Source of the DNA: Bacteroidota bacterium
GTDB lineage: Bacteria; Bacteroidota; Rhodothermia; Balneolales; Balneolaceae
Length of the DNA: 35,539 nt
NCBI GenBank assembly: GCA_027621355.1
Contig: JAQCBZ010000014.1
Location: 1-35,539 of the forward strand
Direction: 5' to 3'
In this document: positions 16,485 to 25,261 of the stretch, piece by piece
Layout of the letters: the number at the start of each line of letters is the position of its first letter
Position numbering within the stretch: position 1 is the stretch's first letter
Notes under the pieces: model-generated
The model's input: the letters and a program-made list of their open reading frames with translations, nothing else
The model's database searches: none
What the model was told of the DNA's origin: nothing
Program-made: the position numbers and the translations under genes

Positions 16485-17545
16485 AGCATTAGCGTGGCTT
16501 GCTCAGTATCAAGTGTAGCCATAGCGCCCATGGGTAATGTCCATTGTTTGTCTATGTGGCCAAAAGGAGCATTGATCCAGACAGGATAGTCCATGTCTTG
16601 AGTGACCCATTCAACTACGTTCTTTAAGCTCGGGGATGTTGAAAACCGTGGCTCACAATCCACAAATGTGCCCAAAAGAAGACCTTGTAGGTTTTTTAGC
16701 TGACCTGCTATGTGGAGTTGAGTCAACATCCGGTCAATGCGATAGACGTTTTCGCCAATGTCTTCGATACATAAAATCGCTCCATCCAGCGAAGGCATCC
16801 ACTGCGTGCCAAGAAGAGAACACATAATGGTGAGATTGCCCCCAAGGAGTCGACCTGACCCCCTGCCCGACTGGATAGCTTCACCCTTGTTCGTATTCAT
16901 CTCATCGTTATTTAAGGGTAGATTGATCGATTCTCTGGTCGAAAGTACATCCCAAAAGGCATCTATGGTTTGTTTGGGAAAGGGTGCATTGGCTGTAGGT
17001 CCATGGTAACTGACCAATGAGGTCTTGGCATACAGTGCCATTTGTAGCGTGGTAACGTCACTATATCCAATTAGGGGCTTGGGATTGGCTGCTAGGAGAT
17101 CAAAATCTAGCAGAGGTAACAATCTGGCAGCCCCCCACCCTCCTCGAAGAGCCATCACACCTTCAATAGTTGGGTCTGCAAAGGCTTGGTGGAGTTCGTC
17201 GACTCGTTGCTGATCGGGTGCTGAGAAATCATAATATCGACCTGAGCAAGATGGATAAACTACGGGCTCAAGATCCAGGGATCGAAGTCTCTGAAGTATC
17301 TCATCGAGCGAGTCGCGAGGAGCTAACGCGCTGGCTGGAGCTGTAATAGCCACTCGAGCCCCTTTTTGTAAGATGGGTGCCGATGGCAAGTCGTGTTGTG
17401 GAGTGGGTTGCTTACCATCGGCCAGTTGGTGATCTATGAGGGCGATAGGTGTATGGGCGCTAGTTTGTTGGCCCAACGCATTCAAACCAAAAGCCCCCAA
17501 AAAAGGAGCTCCAGCAAGATGAGTAATGAATCGACTCCTTTTCAT
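16472..17545 (-). CDS. S66-family LD-carboxypeptidase with N-terminal signal
   Basis: The 357-residue protein has the full S66 triad: Ser162 in GYSD, Glu261 in CIEDIGE and His330 in GHIDKQWTLPMG. Enzymes of this family trim the terminal D-Ala from murein tetrapeptides during peptidoglycan recycling, or cleave related peptides (MccF). The family usually begins near residue 58 here (LQKGARVAITAPAS). The first 57 residues add a signal-like segment (MKRSRFITHLAGAPFLGAF, then ALGQQ), suggesting export. The RSRF pattern is a near miss to the Tat RRxF motif. The terminal overlap with the gene at 16251-16484 is tail to tail. Confidence 0.87.
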   Translation of the reverse strand: MKRSRFITHLAGAPFLGAFGLNALGQQTSAHTPIALIDHQLADGKQPTPQHDLPSAPILQKGARVAITAPASALAPRDSLDEILQRLRSLDLEPVVYPSCSGRYYDFSAPDQQRVDELHQAFADPTIEGVMALRGGWGAARLLPLLDFDLLAANPKPLIGYSDVTTLQMALYAKTSLVSYHGPTANAPFPKQTIDAFWDVLSTRESINLPLNNDEMNTNKGEAIQSGRGSGRLLGGNLTIMCSLLGTQWMPSLDGAILCIEDIGENVYRIDRMLTQLHIAGQLKNLQGLLLGTFVDCEPRFSTSPSLKNVVEWVTQDMDYPVWINAPFGHIDKQWTLPMGAMATLDTEQATLMLHSR

Positions 17546-17584
17546 AATGAATGAATCAAGGGTTTGTGGACTCTAGCGCAATAT

Positions 17585-17606
17585 GGCATCAATTAGAAGG
17601 CATCAA
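17585..17606. repeat. Eight-base direct repeat upstream of the S66 gene
   Basis: GGCATCAA occurs at 17585-17592 and 17599-17606, 14 bases apart, in the 89-base gap between nadD and the S66 gene. It could be a binding site for a dimeric regulator, or chance. Confidence 0.25.
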
Positions 17607-17634
17607 CAAAGTAATACAACAGCATGATAACACA

Positions 17635-18219
17635 TCAGTGGAAAAGTGTTGGATGTTCTTTTAGATAGGTTAATACAGGCTCTGGAAGGAATTCATCTAA
17701 GGCTTTTTGCATCACAATTCGCTCACGACTCTCTGTAGACGATATATCAATCATCGGATGATCTATCACCTCGATATGAAACCGGACATCAGAGTCATAG
17801 TCTGACTTGTGACTTTCGGATCGTTGTGCGACGAAGATTCGATGCTTCTCTATAATTTGTTCATAGCCAAACCATTGATGTAGAGACCTGGCACTATCTT
17901 CCCCCATGCATAGAATAAATTCATAGTCTGGGTGCTCTTTTTGAAGAAATTCAAGCGTTTTTAGCGTGTATGATGGTGGGGTTAAATATTTTTCAAGTGC
18001 TTGTACCTTCACTTTCGGTGCGTCACGAAATACAGCTTCGCACAAGCGTACACGTTCATCGAAAGGAATGGTTGCCTTGTCGCGATGGGATGGGTGAAAC
18101 GTTGGAACCACCCACACTTCATCCAGCTCTGGGTGATGCAACAATGAATCCACTACCGCAACATGGCCTAGGTGGATTGGATCAAATGCTCCCCCAAATA
18201 GGCCAATGTTTGTTTTCAA
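17635..18219 (-). CDS. nadD: Nicotinate-nucleotide adenylyltransferase
   Basis: This 194-residue member of the nucleotidyltransferase superfamily has GLFGGAFDPIHLGH near the N-terminus (the GxFxPxHxGH ATP-binding signature) and ISSTESRERI near residue 160, matching the ISSTxxR motif. It makes deamido-NAD from nicotinate mononucleotide and ATP in cytoplasmic NAD synthesis. It begins nine bases behind bamD. This gene order suggests co-transcription only, not a shared pathway. Confidence 0.94.
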   Translation of the reverse strand: MKTNIGLFGGAFDPIHLGHVAVVDSLLHHPELDEVWVVPTFHPSHRDKATIPFDERVRLCEAVFRDAPKVKVQALEKYLTPPSYTLKTLEFLQKEHPDYEFILCMGEDSARSLHQWFGYEQIIEKHRIFVAQRSESHKSDYDSDVRFHIEVIDHPMIDISSTESRERIVMQKALDEFLPEPVLTYLKEHPTLFH

Positions 18220-18228
18220 AACCGTGAA

Positions 18229-19086
18229 TTAACGTGACGCTGTGGAGGTATTGCTCGAGAGCAAAGCTAGAGCCGCTTCCGCTTCATCAAAGAGTTCTTC
18301 AATTCTGGTTCGAGACTCCCCTCTTGGAAAAAGTTGTAAATAGGTATCATACACGACTAAAGCTTTTTGATACCTCTCGCGTTGACGATCCGACACACTA
18401 TTTTCGGCATATAAAATGTAGGACTCCATCTGCTCGACAAGAGATTGTTCCGCCCATGCAGTCTCTGGATATTGATCAATCACCTCACCATACGTAAGCA
18501 CAGCCGCTTCGTAACGCTGTGTTCGTCGGTAAAAATCTGCGGCAGAATAGATTTTTTGAGCCAATTTTTCTCGCAGTGCATCAATTGAGGCAATTGCTTC
18601 TTCTCGATTTTCGGAGCTAGGATATCTCGATAAAAAGATGTTGAAGTTCTCAATGGCTTGCACCGTATAGGTTTGGTCCAATTTGTACCGGGGGCTTAAC
18701 TCGTAGTAGCATCGTGCAATATTCAAATCTGCCGTCTCGCGCCTTGGAGAGTCAGGATAGAGAAGCGTAAAGCGCTCGTACTCAGAGGCAGCGACCAAGT
18801 ATCGTTTGTTTTTAAAGTTTGCCTCCGCTAAGTAAAATTGGGCATCTTGTGCCACATTAGAGCCTCTTCCAAGCGTCAATACAGCACTAAATGCGCCAGC
18901 AGCTTCGTCCCATTTTTCATCCTCATACAGCGCGAGAGCTTTTTCGTAGGCCACCTCAAGCGTATCTCCTGGTTGAATAAACGACGTGTTTCTACATCCA
19001 GAAGCCATGATGATCAACAACATCATAGCCGATAATATGTACCGAGTGTGCTTCTGTAAGGGTTGGAACCGAGTGATTGACGTCAT
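18229..19086 (-). CDS. bamD: Outer-membrane assembly lipoprotein BamD
   Basis: The protein has 285 residues. The lipoprotein signal ends MASGC with Cys31. It is followed by a chain of TPR-like helix pairs (AYEKALALYEDEKWDEAAGA, FYLAEANFKNKRYLVAASEY, NIARCYYELSPRYK, AAVLTYGEVIDQYPETAWAE). This matches BamD, the periplasmic partner of BamA that helps insert outer-membrane barrels. The match to BamD rather than another YfiO/TPR lipoprotein rests on length, lipobox and the repeated Tyr-rich helices. It lies 36 bases behind the prenyl synthase gene. Confidence 0.88.
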   Translation of the reverse strand: MTSITRFQPLQKHTRYILSAMMLLIIMASGCRNTSFIQPGDTLEVAYEKALALYEDEKWDEAAGAFSAVLTLGRGSNVAQDAQFYLAEANFKNKRYLVAASEYERFTLLYPDSPRRETADLNIARCYYELSPRYKLDQTYTVQAIENFNIFLSRYPSSENREEAIASIDALREKLAQKIYSAADFYRRTQRYEAAVLTYGEVIDQYPETAWAEQSLVEQMESYILYAENSVSDRQRERYQKALVVYDTYLQLFPRGESRTRIEELFDEAEAALALLSSNTSTASR

Positions 19087-19122
19087 GAACTGGATAGTTT
19101 TGGCTTTCGTTTGTGATCAGGA

Positions 19123-20124
19123 TTACCCTTCACGGCCCATAAGATAATGAATGAGTGTGGAGAACACATCATATGCCTTTGATCCGTCAAAGTGATTTAA
19201 ATGGGTCATCCCTTCTCGGTAGTACTGATCTAGCGTTTTTTCTGCCTCTTCGACAACGCCATAATTGGCCATTTGTTTTATAACCCATTCCACATCAGAT
19301 GCATCACGCTTGGGCTTGCTAAGTAATTGCTGAAGTTGGTCTCTGTCTGAGGATTGCATTCGCTCGCACAAGGTGGTCATTAAAAACGTTTGTTTTCCTT
19401 CGGTAATGTCGCCACCAATCGATTTTCCAACCTTTTCTTGAGAACCTGTGACATCAAGTAGGTCGTCTTGTATTTGGAACGCCAACCCTAAATCGGTCCC
19501 AAGTGCCGCAAGATGGGCTAATTGTGTAGGGCTACCTCCTGCAATTATTCCCCCCATCTGCAACGCTCCACGAAGTAGCGCAGCTGTTTTACCGTCAATC
19601 ATCTTGAGGTAATCATTGGGGCTAGAAAGTCGATCCGCTGCTTGGTCCATGTCAAGGGCCTGACCGTTACAGACCTCATAGATAGATTCTAGATAAATTT
19701 TATATAAATCATGAAACCTATTACTAGGCAATGAGTCATAGTGATCAGTCAGAATCATCATAGACTGAACAAACAGACTGTCACCGCTGAGAATGGCTCT
19801 GTTGGTCCCCCACTTTTTGTACACAGAGGCTTGCCCTCGACGAATATCTGCATCATCCATCACGTCATCATGGATTAACGTGAAATTATGGGTCATTTCA
19901 ATGCACGTTGCCGCTGGTAGTGCGTCTTGAAATGATCCCCCGCATAATTCGGCACCTAAAAGTGTGAGTAATGGGCGAATTCGCTTTCCTCCATTATCAA
20001 GGGTATGATCGATTGGCTCCTGAATAGAGTGAGGTGTTGTACTTCGCCTCGGTGCATAGTGAGCCTTAAAAAACGTATCGAATGCTTGAGCGTAGGGAAT
20101 GAGAACGTCAGGAAGTGCTGCCAT
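19123..20124 (-). CDS. Short-chain polyprenyl diphosphate synthase (GGPP-like)
   Basis: This 333-residue isoprenoid synthase has GGKRIRP (45-51), the first Asp-rich motif DDVMD (86-90) and the second DDLLD (220-224). The residue five before the first motif is Phe81, and the motif has no two-residue insertion. This is the pattern of archaeal-type GGPP synthases, so a C20 product is likely but inferred. It joins IPP and DMAPP or FPP units for quinone side chains or carotenoids. It starts three bases behind fni, which supplies its substrates. Confidence 0.9.
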   Translation of the reverse strand: MAALPDVLIPYAQAFDTFFKAHYAPRRSTTPHSIQEPIDHTLDNGGKRIRPLLTLLGAELCGGSFQDALPAATCIEMTHNFTLIHDDVMDDADIRRGQASVYKKWGTNRAILSGDSLFVQSMMILTDHYDSLPSNRFHDLYKIYLESIYEVCNGQALDMDQAADRLSSPNDYLKMIDGKTAALLRGALQMGGIIAGGSPTQLAHLAALGTDLGLAFQIQDDLLDVTGSQEKVGKSIGGDITEGKQTFLMTTLCERMQSSDRDQLQQLLSKPKRDASDVEWVIKQMANYGVVEEAEKTLDQYYREGMTHLNHFDGSKAYDVFSTLIHYLMGREG

Positions 20125-20127
20125 GGC

Positions 20128-21180
20128 TCAAATATAGCATTTTTCGGGAGTGAGCTCATCAAGTGTCGTTACCCCTAAAAGGCACATCACTTTGGATAAG
20201 TCTTTCTTCCACTGTCCAAGCAACTCATCTACAGCATAAACCCCCTGTTCAACATACGTCTTCATAATCGGTTGAGCGACACCCACAAGGTCAGCACCTA
20301 GGCAAAGAGCTTTAGCCCAGTCGGCTACTGAGTAAAGACCACCTGAAGCGATTAACACAAATGTCCAATCCTTTTTGAGGGGAGCTACATCTTGGATGCA
20401 ATCGGCTGTGGGAATTCCCCAGTCAGAGAATAAATCGCGAGGTGATTGATCATTGTGACGCAGCTGTTCAGCACGTGCCCAGCTTGTTCCTCCTGCTCCG
20501 GCTACATCGATGGCCGAGACGCCTACATTCAGTAGTTTTTTTGCAACGCCGCCATGGATACCTGCACCTGTTTCTTTCACAATAATAGGCACATGTGAGT
20601 GGATCACAAGCTTTTCTATCCCCTTAAGAATCCCACGAAAATCTCGATCACCCTCAGGCTGTGTGAGTTCCTGAAGTGGGTTGAGGTGCACAATCAGAGC
20701 ATCAGCCTCCAAAGCGTCCACGAGATGCATGAGTCGTGATGAATCCGCTTGTTGCGCAACCTGTGTGGCGCCGATATTCCCAAATAAGAGAGCGGTGGGT
20801 GCATACTTTCGCAATTCCCTAAAACCCTCAGGAAGATCGCTAGACTCGGTTTTACCTGGTAAAGTGGAACGATCTAGCATAGAACGCTGACTCCCCAAAC
20901 CTATAGCTAGTTGATGCTTTTCAGCGAGTTGACACAAATCCTGATTAATTGTTTGCCCTTTGTCATATCCCCCTGTCATGGAAGAGATGATTAAGGGCAT
21001 CGCCATCTTTTTTTCGAACAGAGTTGTTTCGGTTTGTATCTCTTCTAAGGAACACTCAGGCAGGGCATGATGCTTCAAGCGAAGGGTCTCAAAACCAGTG
21101 GAAGTGTGATATTGACTATCTAATTGTGTCGTGACTCGTACATGATCAGCCTTACGTTGTGCGCTGCTCATGTGGATCAT
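20128..21180 (-). CDS. fni: Type 2 isopentenyl-diphosphate delta-isomerase
   Basis: This 350-residue FMN-dependent enzyme interconverts IPP and DMAPP. The family motifs are present: RKADHV near the N-terminus, IISSMTGG, HLNPLQE, KETGAGI and VDVAGAGGTSWARAEQLR. It is unrelated to the type 1 (Nudix) isomerase. Its ATG overlaps the DUF2480 stop by four bases, and the prenyl synthase follows after three. The three genes look like one unit at the end of the suf operon. Confidence 0.94.
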   Translation of the reverse strand: MIHMSSAQRKADHVRVTTQLDSQYHTSTGFETLRLKHHALPECSLEEIQTETTLFEKKMAMPLIISSMTGGYDKGQTINQDLCQLAEKHQLAIGLGSQRSMLDRSTLPGKTESSDLPEGFRELRKYAPTALLFGNIGATQVAQQADSSRLMHLVDALEADALIVHLNPLQELTQPEGDRDFRGILKGIEKLVIHSHVPIIVKETGAGIHGGVAKKLLNVGVSAIDVAGAGGTSWARAEQLRHNDQSPRDLFSDWGIPTADCIQDVAPLKKDWTFVLIASGGLYSVADWAKALCLGADLVGVAQPIMKTYVEQGVYAVDELLGQWKKDLSKVMCLLGVTTLDELTPEKCYI

Positions 21181-21689
21181 TTTTTAAATAAAGGAACATT
21201 GGAACAAGCCTCGCCAATCATCACTTTGGAAGCTACACTAGAGACCTTTTGAAGCACTAAGCCATATAAATCATCTGAAATAGCTTCGTGTGAGCACCCT
21301 TTAATGATGACATTCTTCCCCTCATAGGGACTCCAGTCCGTTGTATAAATCTTACTAGAAATAAAAGCATGTTTTGCATCCTGAGGCTCGCCAACATGGA
21401 CGTATATGGCTCCCGCTTTATAGAGTAAGGGAATTGGTTTAAGCCAAGCCCACGTGGGAATAATGGTATCTATGCTACAACGAACGGCAACAACGGCTCC
21501 CTGATAGTCTGCTAGGTCTAAAGCGGCGAGTTGTTCATTAAAATGGTCCTCTTTGACAATCATCTCCTTGAATAAGAGTGGCTTTAAATCAAAGGATTTG
21601 ACGGGCACACCTTTCAACCATTGCTCCATGTCTAAGGTGGCGAGCTTTCCAGACGATTTTACTTTGTTGACTAGGGGCTTGGTAGCCAT
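21177..21689 (-). CDS. DUF2480 family protein
   Basis: The protein has 170 residues and no signal peptide. I recognise it as DUF2480, a family of unknown function largely limited to Bacteroidota and relatives. Three cysteines sit in Cys-Ser pairs: Cys71 (VRCSIDTIIPTWAW), Cys132 (KGCSHEAISDDLYG) and Cys162 (GEACSNVPLFKK), with His134 beside the second. This spacing could bind a metal or an Fe-S cluster, which would suit its place between the Fe-S assembly genes and fni; this is inference. Its stop overlaps the fni ATG. Confidence 0.8.
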   Translation of the reverse strand: MATKPLVNKVKSSGKLATLDMEQWLKGVPVKSFDLKPLLFKEMIVKEDHFNEQLAALDLADYQGAVVAVRCSIDTIIPTWAWLKPIPLLYKAGAIYVHVGEPQDAKHAFISSKIYTTDWSPYEGKNVIIKGCSHEAISDDLYGLVLQKVSSVASKVMIGEACSNVPLFKK

Positions 21690-21709
21690 AAAGAGTGTAT
21701 TAAGTCGGT

Positions 21710-22105
21710 TTACACCGAGAAGGATTCACCGCAACTACATGTGCGTGATGCATTTGGATTCACAAAATGAAATCCTTTGCCTTCGAGCCCTTCACTGAAA
21801 TCCAACATGGTGCCTGCTAGGTAGAGATACGATCTCATATCAACGCGCACGGGGATGCCATTAATCTCCCCTTCTTGATCCCCTTGTTTAGCAAGTTCAC
21901 GTGCTTCTACATCCAGTTGGTACGTGAGGCCACTACAACCGCCGCTTACGACTTCAATACGAATTACTTTGTCCCAAGTAGCTGCAGATCTAGAACCCTT
22001 GTCAGCTTCAGAGGCTTGATCACTCCACTCAACCCCCAAAACGTCCAAAATCTTCGCTTTGGCAGAAGTAGAAATCGATAAATCGAGGGACTCAGTTGTT
22101 TCCAT
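21710..22105 (-). CDS. sufA: A-type Fe-S carrier protein (IscA/SufA)
   Basis: This 131-residue A-type carrier has the three cluster cysteines in place: Cys57 in VVSGGCSGLTY, and Cys123 and Cys125 in SRTCSCGESF. It receives clusters from the SufBCD scaffold and hands them to targets. An insertion of roughly 15 polar residues (about 27-42, SDQASEADKGSRSA) before the first strand is not usual in IscA or SufA. The name SufA is given for context. The gene lies three bases behind nfu. Confidence 0.93.
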   Translation of the reverse strand: METTESLDLSISTSAKAKILDVLGVEWSDQASEADKGSRSAATWDKVIRIEVVSGGCSGLTYQLDVEARELAKQGDQEGEINGIPVRVDMRSYLYLAGTMLDFSEGLEGKGFHFVNPNASRTCSCGESFSV

Positions 22106-22108
22106 AGC

Positions 22109-22660
22109 TTACACAGAGATCACTTCAATGTCTGGATCAATTCTTTTGACCATACTTTCGATTGCGTAAAGGGTGCCTGAGGTTGCTGTGGGGCAGGTTC
22201 CACAAGCTCCTTGGTAATGAACTTTTAGCCTATGTCCATCCAGACCTATGACTTTGAGCCCCCCTCCATCCGCAAGCAGATAGGGTCTGACTTGTTGGTC
22301 CAACATCTCATTAATCTCTTTGAGACGGGGATCATCTGAATTCATAGCCTCCTCGGAGACATGAACTTCTTGATCATCCGCAAGGTCCATTTGAGGTTTG
22401 GCTTCTCGAATCGGTGGGGCAAGCTTGCGCAACAATTCTGACCAAACCGCATTACCATCTTGTGTGACTGTGATGTATTTATCGACATAATAGACATTGA
22501 TGACATGATCAATGGCAAACAAGGCACTTGCAAGCTCATCGCCGTCGGCATCAATACTCGACTCAAAGGAACGCGTAACCCCATTAGTTAAAGGTTCCCC
22601 AAGGATAAATCTCATGGCATCAGGATTCGGCGTACGTTCGATTTCTTTGATTTTTGGCAT
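22109..22660 (-). CDS. NFU-type Fe-S scaffold/carrier protein
   Basis: The protein has 183 residues. An N-terminal Nfu_N domain (about 4-88, RTPNPDAMRFILGEPL) is joined to a NifU C-terminal domain with the cluster-binding Cys153 and Cys156 (GACGTCPTATSGT). This architecture is that of mitochondrial NFU1 and alphaproteobacterial Nfu rather than E. coli NfuA, whose N-terminal half is A-type. It passes 4Fe-4S clusters to apoenzymes. It lies 68 bases behind sufS and three before sufA. Confidence 0.92.
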   Translation of the reverse strand: MPKIKEIERTPNPDAMRFILGEPLTNGVTRSFESSIDADGDELASALFAIDHVINVYYVDKYITVTQDGNAVWSELLRKLAPPIREAKPQMDLADDQEVHVSEEAMNSDDPRLKEINEMLDQQVRPYLLADGGGLKVIGLDGHRLKVHYQGACGTCPTATSGTLYAIESMVKRIDPDIEVISV

Positions 22661-22728
22661 AGTTGATTCGGTTTATCTAATTAATCTATGAAACCAGAGT
22701 TGACTTTCAAGGCGAATCTTTGTCTAGG

Positions 22729-23955
22729 TTATGAAAAAAACTCGAGTCCCTCCTCAATGGCTGAAATAAATCGATCAATGTCTTCTACCGTATTATAAAA
22801 CGTGAGAGAACATCTAACGGTTCCAGGCAATTGATAGTATTCGATTAGAGGTTGAGCACAATGATGTCCTGTTCTTACGGCCACTCCTCGACGATCCAAA
22901 AACATCCCCATATCGTATGGGTGAATCCCTTCAAAATGTAGGGGTAGTACAGCAATACGTTCGCTTGGTGAGCCGATAATCGTTGTTTTGGGTAGTTTTT
23001 CTAGCCTAGACTGGGCTTCAATCAACAGTTCATGTTCGATGGAAGCAATCGTCTCCATCCCAATGTCCATCATGTAGTCAATGGCCGCGCCAAACCCGAT
23101 TCCTGCTGCAATCGCGGGAGTACCTGGCTCAAATCGAAGCGGAGGGCGTTGATACGTAGAGGATTCGATGGCCACATGTTCGATCATGCTCCCTCCTCCT
23201 CTGAACGGTGGCATCGACTCTAAATGCTCCATTTTGCCATATAGAATCCCAAAACCGGTCGGTCCGCAAAGTTTATGAGCTGAAAAAGAGTAAAAATCAC
23301 AATCCAAGTCTTGCATGTCCACGGTAAAATGAGGTGCAGATTGGGCTCCATCCAGCATAACAATGGCACCCTGATCATGGGCTTGGGTGATCATTTCCTT
23401 GACGGGATTCACTGTGCCTAAAGCGTTGGATGCGTGAATTAGAGCTACGACTTTGACAGGTTCCTGCGCTAGCAATCGTTGGTATGCGTCTTGGTCAATC
23501 TCTCCTTTCTGGGTAATGGGAACCTTGTGAATTACGCAACCCTTTTCCTGTGCAATCTGCTGCCACGGAACAATATTGGCATGGTGCTCCATCTCCGTAA
23601 TAAGAATCGCGTCACCCTTGCTGAGATGCACTTTTCCCCAAGTTTGAGCAACAAGATTAATTGAATCGGTCGCACCGTAGGTGAAAATAATCTCTTCACG
23701 CTGAGCCGCACCAATCAGGGCTTGAACACGATCACGGGTGAGCTCATAATCATCCGTCGCAGTCTGGCTCAACGTATGAACCCCTCGATGAACATTGGCA
23801 TGAGCTGTACGGTGATATTGATTGATCGTCTCAATCACCGACTCTGGCATTAGACTTGACGCAGCACTATCCAGGTACGTGAGTGGGTACCCGTTGATTT
23901 CCTGTTGTAGCTCAGGAAAGTCGAGATGATATGCGTGCGTCAGGGCCATGGGCAT
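22729..23955 (-). CDS. sufS: Cysteine desulfurase SufS
   Basis: This 408-residue group II desulfurase takes sulfur from cysteine for Fe-S clusters. PLP-binding Lys228 lies in YSFSAHKLCGPTG, the PLP-contact LDGAQSAPH at 201-209, and the persulfide-forming Cys366 in RTGHHCAQPL. It starts three bases after the sufD stop. SufE or SufU, which normally accepts the sulfur, is not in this operon and must be elsewhere. Confidence 0.95.
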   Translation of the reverse strand: MPMALTHAYHLDFPELQQEINGYPLTYLDSAASSLMPESVIETINQYHRTAHANVHRGVHTLSQTATDDYELTRDRVQALIGAAQREEIIFTYGATDSINLVAQTWGKVHLSKGDAILITEMEHHANIVPWQQIAQEKGCVIHKVPITQKGEIDQDAYQRLLAQEPVKVVALIHASNALGTVNPVKEMITQAHDQGAIVMLDGAQSAPHFTVDMQDLDCDFYSFSAHKLCGPTGFGILYGKMEHLESMPPFRGGGSMIEHVAIESSTYQRPPLRFEPGTPAIAAGIGFGAAIDYMMDIGMETIASIEHELLIEAQSRLEKLPKTTIIGSPSERIAVLPLHFEGIHPYDMGMFLDRRGVAVRTGHHCAQPLIEYYQLPGTVRCSLTFYNTVEDIDRFISAIEEGLEFFS

Positions 23956-23958
23956 TCA

Positions 23959-25251
23959 TTAGAAGCGTGAGGCTACGTTACGGCTTGTGTAGGCTTTCAC
24001 TTCATCCACTAGAAACGTGTGAACAGATTCTACTTCGATATTTTCAATCGTCTCAAGGGCAAAAGCGTAGGTAAGCACTTCTTTTGCCTTTTGCTCCGTC
24101 ATCCCACGACTCTGAAGATAAAATACTTCATCAGGATCCAAATCTCCGATCGTTGCACCATGAGAACACTGGACATCATCCGCGAAAATCTCCAATTGAG
24201 GCTTGGTGTAGACGATTCCGTCTCTAGAGAGCAACAAGTTCCGGTTCTCCTGAAAGGAGTCAATAATCTGAGCATCTTGGCGTACAAAGATTTTGCCATT
24301 AAAGACACTATGGGCATTTCCGTGCACGACCACCTTATGGAGCTGGTGAGAATTACCATGCGAAAAACGGTGATCCATCACTGAGTGTGTATCTGAGATC
24401 TGATCTCCATCAATTAAAATTAATCCATCAAGGGTAAAATCAACCTCTTCGCCTGTTTGGATAATTTGAGGCTCATTTCTGAACAAATGTGCTCCCAGTG
24501 CGATCGTATAGGAATGGTACTCAGCTGTGCCCTCGAGGGACGTGATAGGTCTTGAAATATGAAAGCACGACTTATTTTCACGCTGTATACGGAGGTGATT
24601 GAGACGCCCTTTTTTCTGAACAAACGTCTCCATGACAGGAATCGTCAAATAGACGGAGTCATCAAGTGACACGTGCTCTTCAATCAGTGTCGCCTCAGCT
24701 TCCTGCTCTACGTGAATGAGCAAACGAAATGAGGAAACATAGGGTGTTGCACTCCCTGTTTGAATGTTCAGCACATGTATAGGGGCCTCAACCTTGGCGC
24801 CTTTGTGCACATGGAGGTAATACCCTGAGGTTAATGTAGCGGTATGAAGCACGGTGAAGTAATCACGTTCGACCGGGACCAAAGTTTGGAATCCAGCCTC
24901 ATCCAGTTCTGCAGGCGTCATGTCTTGGAGCCTCTTGACAGTAATAGCCTCTGTGGAGAGTGAGAATGAGCTCAAATCTTCACGAATCACACCGTTCACA
25001 AGAACAAGCGTCGACTCTTTCGACTCAGGGAGTCGATATTTTTGGACGTGCTCTTCAGTCACACTCTTAGCCTCACTGTTCACACTTTGAAAAGCATGTT
25101 TTGTGAGTGTTTTAAGTGGGGTAAAGCGCCAGTCTTCGTCCTTTTTGGTGGGAAAAGAAAGGCTCTCCAATGCGTGTGCAGCTTTGGCAGCATAAGGAGC
25201 TACCCAATCGAGGGCAGGCTGACTCGTAAATTCTAAATCTTTGAAATGCAT
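23959..25251 (-). CDS. sufD: Fe-S assembly protein SufD
   Basis: The 430-residue protein has the SufB/SufD beta-helix fold. The N-terminal part (FPTKKDEDWRFTPLKTL) carries the usual EDWRFTP wording of SufD. The C-terminal signature HSVMDHRFSHGNSHQLHKVV and DVQCSHGATIGDLDPDEVFY is typical of the family. SufD pairs with SufB on a SufC dimer and is needed for iron entry. The gene is ten bases behind sufC. Confidence 0.95.
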   Translation of the reverse strand: MHFKDLEFTSQPALDWVAPYAAKAAHALESLSFPTKKDEDWRFTPLKTLTKHAFQSVNSEAKSVTEEHVQKYRLPESKESTLVLVNGVIREDLSSFSLSTEAITVKRLQDMTPAELDEAGFQTLVPVERDYFTVLHTATLTSGYYLHVHKGAKVEAPIHVLNIQTGSATPYVSSFRLLIHVEQEAEATLIEEHVSLDDSVYLTIPVMETFVQKKGRLNHLRIQRENKSCFHISRPITSLEGTAEYHSYTIALGAHLFRNEPQIIQTGEEVDFTLDGLILIDGDQISDTHSVMDHRFSHGNSHQLHKVVVHGNAHSVFNGKIFVRQDAQIIDSFQENRNLLLSRDGIVYTKPQLEIFADDVQCSHGATIGDLDPDEVFYLQSRGMTEQKAKEVLTYAFALETIENIEVESVHTFLVDEVKAYTSRNVASRF

Positions 25252-25261
25252 ATCTCCTTTC

